Assembly (NCBI GenBank): GCA_016186995.1
Contig: JACPKQ010000016.1
Location: 8,921-72,920 of the forward strand
DNA length: 64,000 nt
Origin: Deltaproteobacteria bacterium
GTDB lineage: Bacteria; Bdellovibrionota; JACOXK01
Direction of reading: 5' to 3'
In this document: positions 60,237 to 64,000 of the stretch, piece by piece
How the letters are laid out: the number at the start of each line of letters is the position of its first letter
How positions within the stretch are numbered: the stretch's first letter is position 1
Program-made: the position numbers and the translations under genes
Notes under the pieces: generated by a model
What the model was told of the DNA's origin: nothing
Database searches by the model: none
What the model saw: only the letters and a program-made list of their open reading frames with translations

Positions 60237-61766
60237 ATGAAAAATAAAATTTTTCTCGACGGAGAAATACTAAAACTGAGCGATGTTGAAAAAGTTTCTT
60301 TGGGTGGTGCAAAAGTAAGTATCTCACCTCAAGCCATCTCTAAAATCCAAAATGGGAGAAAATTCATTGAAAACATTATTGATGGAAAACATATTGTTTA
60401 TGGTGTGAACACAGGATTTGGACACCTTTCAAATAAAAAAATAAAAAATAATGAACTTGCTCAACTACAAAAAAATCTTATAAGAAGCCACTGCACAGGA
60501 ATAGGTAATATTTGTTCCAAAGAAGTGGTTCGGGCTATGATGTTGTTACGCGCTAATACGCTTGCTAAAGGAAACTCTGGAGTGCGTCTTGAGGTTATAG
60601 AAAAAATCATTGAGCTTCTCAATAAAGATACTTATCCCATTATTTATGAACAAGGCTCTGTAGGCGCTAGCGGGGATTTGGCACCCCTAGCACAATTAGC
60701 GCTGTGCCTTATTGGAGAAGGTGAGTTTTTGGAAAATGGAGCTCCTGTACCTGCCAAAAAATACCTTTCAAAAAAGAAAATAAAACCTTTGGTTCTTTAT
60801 GCTAAAGAAGGAATTTCTCTTATTAATGGCACACAACAAATGACAGCTGTGGGCGCTCTTTGTATTGAGAAAGCAAAAAGACTGCTTAAAATAGCAGACA
60901 TTGCAGGAGCTATGAGTCTTGAGGCTGTCAAAGGTTCGCACAAAGCTTTCGATGAAGACATTATGAGGGTTCGTCCCCATCCGGGAGCTTTAGAATGTGC
61001 AGCAAACTTTAAAAAGCTTCTTAAAAAATCTCATGTTCATAAAAGCCACAAAAAATGTGAAAAAATCCAAGACGCTTATTCATTACGTTGTATTCCTCAG
61101 GTTCATGGTGCTGTAAGAGATGTTCTTTCTTTTTCGGAAAAAATACTTTCGATTGAATTGAACTCAGCTGTTGATAATCCTCTTATTTTTCCCGATAAAA
61201 ATAAAGTTCTTTCTTGTGGTAATTTCCACGGGCAACCTATTGCTTATGCTCTTGATAGTTTAAGTATAGCTCTTACAGGCATTTCAAATATCTCAGAAAG
61301 ACGTATTGAAAAAATAATGAATCCTGCTTATTCAGAGCTTCCGCCCTTTCTTTCAAAACATCCTGGATTAGAATCAGGACTTATGATGGTTCAAGTTTCA
61401 GCTGCTGCCCTTGCTTCTGAAAATAAAGTTCATGCAGCACCTGCAAGTGTTGATACCATTCCAACATCCATGGATAAAGAAGATCACGTCAGTATGGGCC
61501 CCATTGCAGCATTTAAACTAGAAAAAATTGTGAATAATATAGAAAAAATTTTGTCTATGGAAATTCTTTGTTCCTATCTAGCACTTCACTGGCTTACACC
61601 TCTTAAAGCAGGTGTGGGTGTTGATTGTGTTTTTCAATTTCTCAAAGATAAAATCCCTGATATTTACGATCGCCCCTTTAATAAAGATTTTTTACTTATA
61701 CAAAACCTTATTCAAGACAACTCATTGCTAAAAAAAATTGAGAAAAAAGTTGGAGCTCTTTTTTAA
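60237..61766 (+). CDS. hutH: Histidine ammonia-lyase
   Basis: HutH turns histidine into urocanate. The self-cyclising Ala-Ser-Gly triad for the MIO cofactor is in YEQGSVGASGDLAPLA (residues about 143-145). Also present are GVNTGFG, NGTQ, and AVDNPLIF with the GNFHGQP string. Starting at ATG 60237 gives 509 residues, the family's usual length; the frame is open further upstream inside the previous gene but that part is not HutH. It is followed after 3 bp by hutI. HutU is not in the window. Confidence 0.95.
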   Translation: MKNKIFLDGEILKLSDVEKVSLGGAKVSISPQAISKIQNGRKFIENIIDGKHIVYGVNTGFGHLSNKKIKNNELAQLQKNLIRSHCTGIGNICSKEVVRAMMLLRANTLAKGNSGVRLEVIEKIIELLNKDTYPIIYEQGSVGASGDLAPLAQLALCLIGEGEFLENGAPVPAKKYLSKKKIKPLVLYAKEGISLINGTQQMTAVGALCIEKAKRLLKIADIAGAMSLEAVKGSHKAFDEDIMRVRPHPGALECAANFKKLLKKSHVHKSHKKCEKIQDAYSLRCIPQVHGAVRDVLSFSEKILSIELNSAVDNPLIFPDKNKVLSCGNFHGQPIAYALDSLSIALTGISNISERRIEKIMNPAYSELPPFLSKHPGLESGLMMVQVSAAALASENKVHAAPASVDTIPTSMDKEDHVSMGPIAAFKLEKIVNNIEKILSMEILCSYLALHWLTPLKAGVGVDCVFQFLKDKIPDIYDRPFNKDFLLIQNLIQDNSLLKKIEKKVGALF

Positions 61767-61769
61767 AAT

Positions 61770-62993
61770 ATGAAATATCTTATAGAAAATATAGGTACTC
61801 TTGTTACACTAGAGAAAGCTTCCCAAAAAAAAGGAAGGAAAATAATATCAAAAGATCTTTCCCTACTTCATAATACCTCGCTTCTTATTGAAGGCGGTAT
61901 GATTAAGGAAATAAGCTCTAAGAAAACAAACCGAGCTGCCAAAAAAATAAATGCAAAAGGAAATGCCCTTCTTCCTGGTTTTGTAGATGCCCATACCCAC
62001 CTTGTTTTTGCAGGTAATCGTGCTTTTGAGTTTGAGTTTCGCTCTCAAGGGAAAACTTATGAAGAAATTCATGCTCGGGGTGGGGGTATTCTTTCAACCG
62101 TGGAAAAAACAAGAAAAGCATCTCAAGAAGAACTTTTTGAAAAAGCCTTTCATTATCTTAAAAAAGTAAAAGAATCCGGAACAACAACTATTGAAATAAA
62201 ATCAGGATATGGTCTTTCACCTCGGGATGAAATTAAAATTTTAAAAGTTATCCAAAAACTTCAAAAAGAAAAAATATTAACTATCATCCCAACATTTCTA
62301 GGGGCCCATACTATTCCCAAAGAATATAAAAATAATCCAAATTTTTATGTTGAACTTCTTTGTAAAGGAATGATCCCACAAGTTTCCGAAGAAAAGCTGG
62401 CCGAATTCTGTGATATTTTTATTGAAAAAGGAAGTTTTACTCTTAAACAAGCAGAGAAAATTTTAGAAACAGCTTCAAAATATAAATTAAAAATAAAAGT
62501 TCATACGGAACAATTTAACAATATCGGGGGAAGTGCGCTTGCTCTTAATTATAAGGCTACTTCTATCGATCACCTCGAAAAGATTTCGGAAAAAAATATA
62601 AAAAAAATCTCACAATCACAAACAACAGCAACTCTTTTACCTGGGGTTTCTTTCTTTTTGGGCTTAAACCAAGCCCCCGCTAGAAAGCTTTTAGATAGCG
62701 GTGCTCGAGTTGCCATTGCAAGTGATTTTAATCCAGGCTCTTCAATGAGTTTTTCAATGCCTCTTATGGGAACAATCGCTATGACTCAGATGAAAATGAC
62801 GCTTTCTGAAGCTCTCGTTGCTTCTACTTTAAACGGAGCCTACTCTTTAGGAATAGAAAAGCAAACCGGCTCACTTGAGGTGGGTAAACGCGCTGATCTT
62901 ATCCTCTTAAACGAGCCAGAATACCGAATACCTTTTTATCATTTTGGTTTGAATCATATTCAAAAAACTTATTCTTACTTGGACTTTCCTTAA
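61770..62993 (+). CDS. hutI: Imidazolonepropionase
   Basis: HutI opens the imidazolone ring in histidine degradation (third step). The 407-residue amidohydrolase has GFVDAHTHLVFAGNRAFEFEFR (metal HxH, about 75), ARGGGILSTVEKTR, KVHTEQF, and ASDFNPGSSMS, with YHFGLNHIQK near the end. The last 95 bp overlap the minus-strand PAP2 gene. Confidence 0.95.
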   Translation: MKYLIENIGTLVTLEKASQKKGRKIISKDLSLLHNTSLLIEGGMIKEISSKKTNRAAKKINAKGNALLPGFVDAHTHLVFAGNRAFEFEFRSQGKTYEEIHARGGGILSTVEKTRKASQEELFEKAFHYLKKVKESGTTTIEIKSGYGLSPRDEIKILKVIQKLQKEKILTIIPTFLGAHTIPKEYKNNPNFYVELLCKGMIPQVSEEKLAEFCDIFIEKGSFTLKQAEKILETASKYKLKIKVHTEQFNNIGGSALALNYKATSIDHLEKISEKNIKKISQSQTTATLLPGVSFFLGLNQAPARKLLDSGARVAIASDFNPGSSMSFSMPLMGTIAMTQMKMTLSEALVASTLNGAYSLGIEKQTGSLEVGKRADLILLNEPEYRIPFYHFGLNHIQKTYSYLDFP

Positions 62994-63588
62994 GATAGAA
63001 AGGAACCCACAAGAGCGAAAAAACAAAAGAAAACACTGCCACTAAAAAACCTGAGGGCACATCAAGAAAGTAATGCTGTTCTGTCGTAATAGTTGAAACA
63101 GAGATAAGCGTTGCCCAGATAAAAAAGAAAATAACTTTTTTCCAAGAATGGCCTAAGAAAGAAAATGAAATAACATAACAAAGCCCTACATGGAGGCTTG
63201 GAAAACAATTTCGAGGTGTTTCCCACGTGCGCAACCATAATAAAACTGTGCCATTGAAATCAAGAGGAATAAAGGGTGTTCTTTCTATCACGGTTGGAAA
63301 AACAAAAAAGAAAACAATACTTGTCGTTAAACACACAAACATCCCAATCATAACACGACTCATAAGCTCTTGTGTATCAATCAAAAAAATAAGAGCCGCA
63401 AAAAGAACATATTCAGACATATAAATCCACACCGTCCAGGGAACAACAGGTAACATTTTATCAATAGGATGAAGAGGTAAAGCAAGTGGCTCAAAAAAAG
63501 AGAAATGCGCGGCGCCATAGTAGCCTAAAACAAAATAAGCTAATAGCAAAAGCCCTTTTTTAAATTTCTCTACTGTAAAAGTACTCAT
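62899..63588 (-). CDS. PAP2-superfamily membrane phosphatase
   Basis: The 229-residue protein has about six helices. The acid phosphatase motifs are RNCFPSLHVG (motif 2, PSxH) and TEQHYFLDVPSG (motif 3, H and D); motif 1 (KxxxxxxRP) is not clear. Such proteins dephosphorylate lipid phosphates or transfer phospho-alcohols, as in inositol phosphorylceramide synthase relatives. Its last 31 residues are encoded opposite the end of hutI. It is divergent from a pilin-like gene 18 bp away. Confidence 0.78.
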   Translation of the reverse strand: MSTFTVEKFKKGLLLLAYFVLGYYGAAHFSFFEPLALPLHPIDKMLPVVPWTVWIYMSEYVLFAALIFLIDTQELMSRVMIGMFVCLTTSIVFFFVFPTVIERTPFIPLDFNGTVLLWLRTWETPRNCFPSLHVGLCYVISFSFLGHSWKKVIFFFIWATLISVSTITTEQHYFLDVPSGFLVAVFSFVFSLLWVPFYLKESPSKNKFFEYDSNQNDKKVFGILARLRG

Positions 63589-63606
63589 ATGATAGGATAA
63601 AAGTAC

Positions 63607-63798
63607 ATGAAAAAGCCTAGTTTAATCAAATCTTTTATTCAAGAAGAAAAAGCTCAAGCAACCGTTGAATATGCCCTTACATTAGCACTCGTTGCAGCCA
63701 TAGCTCTTCTCATTGTTAATGAATCTCAAGATATTCTTAAAGCCTTTTGGAATGCTATCGTCAATAAAGTAGCTAAAGGCTGTCCAAATTGTGACTAG
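63607..63798 (+). CDS. Flp/Fap-type (type IVb) pilin
   Basis: The 63-residue protein has the class III leader layout: a basic N-terminus, EEKAQATVEYALTLALVAAIALLIV with the conserved Glu and Tyr of Flp pilins, and a hydrophobic helix. The usual processing site Gly is replaced (EKAQATVEY), so cleavage is unsure. The C-terminus ends with CPNCD, a close cysteine pair. AGGA lies about nine bases before the ATG. No tad genes are in the window. It could also be the start of a TadE-like protein family. Confidence 0.72.
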   Translation: MKKPSLIKSFIQEEKAQATVEYALTLALVAAIALLIVNESQDILKAFWNAIVNKVAKGCPNCD

Positions 63799-63867
63799 AA
63801 TGACCCGTTTATACAAACACGAACTTAAGTTCTAAAAATTCTCACTAACTAACTCATATCAACATAA

Positions 63868-64000
63868 GAGATAGGGATAGTACTTCCTTCGATATATTAC
63901 ATCGGTGGGACTGTATTTCTCAAAAACACGCTATCAAAATTCCCTGCGAGAATTTTGCGCTCTCTCTCGGCCGACGCTCTTTTTTACTTCGTAAAAAATC
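63868..64000. repeat. Three-stem repeat module, copy 3, cut by the window end
   Basis: It begins with GATAGGGATAGTACTTCCTTCG (63870-63891), identical to the left arm region at 50685-50706. Hairpin 63935-63957 has 8 bp arms (CAAAATTC/GAATTTTG) and loop CCTGCGA, and hairpin 63980-63998 has arms TTTTTTAC/GTAAAAAA and loop TTC. The right half lies beyond the window. Confidence 0.85.

Noticed and set aside
1-64000. CRISPR array, prophage, transposase or integrase
   Set aside because: No regularly spaced direct repeats, no phage structural genes and no transposase or recombinase genes are seen. The small excisionase-like HTH protein at 6116 stands alone.

Overview
The window is a 64 kb stretch of a low-GC, Gram-negative bacterial chromosome. 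It codes for PriA, RecG, peptide deformylase, methionyl-tRNA formyltransferase, chorismate synthase, complex I, type IV pilus and LPS-export genes. Outer-membrane barrels, lipoproteins and a PilMNOPQ cluster indicate a diderm. The gene mix (two nuo membrane-arm sets, PilMNOPQ, HutH/HutI, MltD-type transglycosylase) fits a deltaproteobacterial or Bdellovibrionota-like lineage; that placement is inference. I see no phage, CRISPR array, transposase, rRNA or tRNA.

Layout: 1-2093 holds a protease-like tail, a SPOR protein, a PMI-type cupin and ManC. 2202-4328 is recG (minus), followed by a repeat island. 4783-9191 holds an unknown protein, an SH3b protein, a small HTH protein, a patatin and an MltD-type transglycosylase. 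9292-12215 holds a large Ig-like/carboxypeptidase-regulatory-repeat protein (minus) and a YhcC-type radical SAM protein. 12251-14485 is a NosL / YtkA lipoprotein / outer-membrane barrel / YtkA cluster that looks like periplasmic metal (copper) handling. 14563-18243 is a heterodimeric ABC exporter and 18331-19062 a TSUP permease. 19168-36032 is a tandem complex I locus: set 1 is nuoA-H(broken)-J-K-L-M-N and set 2 is nuoA-C-E-F-H-J-K-L-M-N, with no nuoB, D, G or I. 36062-37298 holds a RodZ-type HTH protein and a GT2. 37332-41718 is pilMNOPQ. 41790-44638 is aroC, aroB and a CDP-alcohol phosphatidyltransferase. 44888-46843 (minus) holds a TPR protein and an amidohydrolase. 47120-49766 is btuFCD. 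51166-62993 is a long, tightly packed run: dksA, galU, a secreted unknown, an AGCS symporter, priA, lptF/G, def, fmt, rpe, a YbjN/CesT-like gene, hutH and hutI. The end holds a PAP2 protein (minus), a small Flp-type pilin and a repeat.

The most unusual content is in the spaces between genes. Several families of palindromic repeats recur (about 2.1, 4.4-4.7, 9.2, 16.3, 27.9, 39.4, 44.6-44.9, 45.5, 46.9, 50.6-51.1 and 63.9 kb). In at least four families the arms of the hairpins differ completely between copies but still pair, while loops and flanks are conserved. Some copies run into genes: one is translated inside nuoL1, one forms the C-terminus of nuoM2, two supply stop codons, and one supplies the start region and signal-peptide beginning of a TPR gene.
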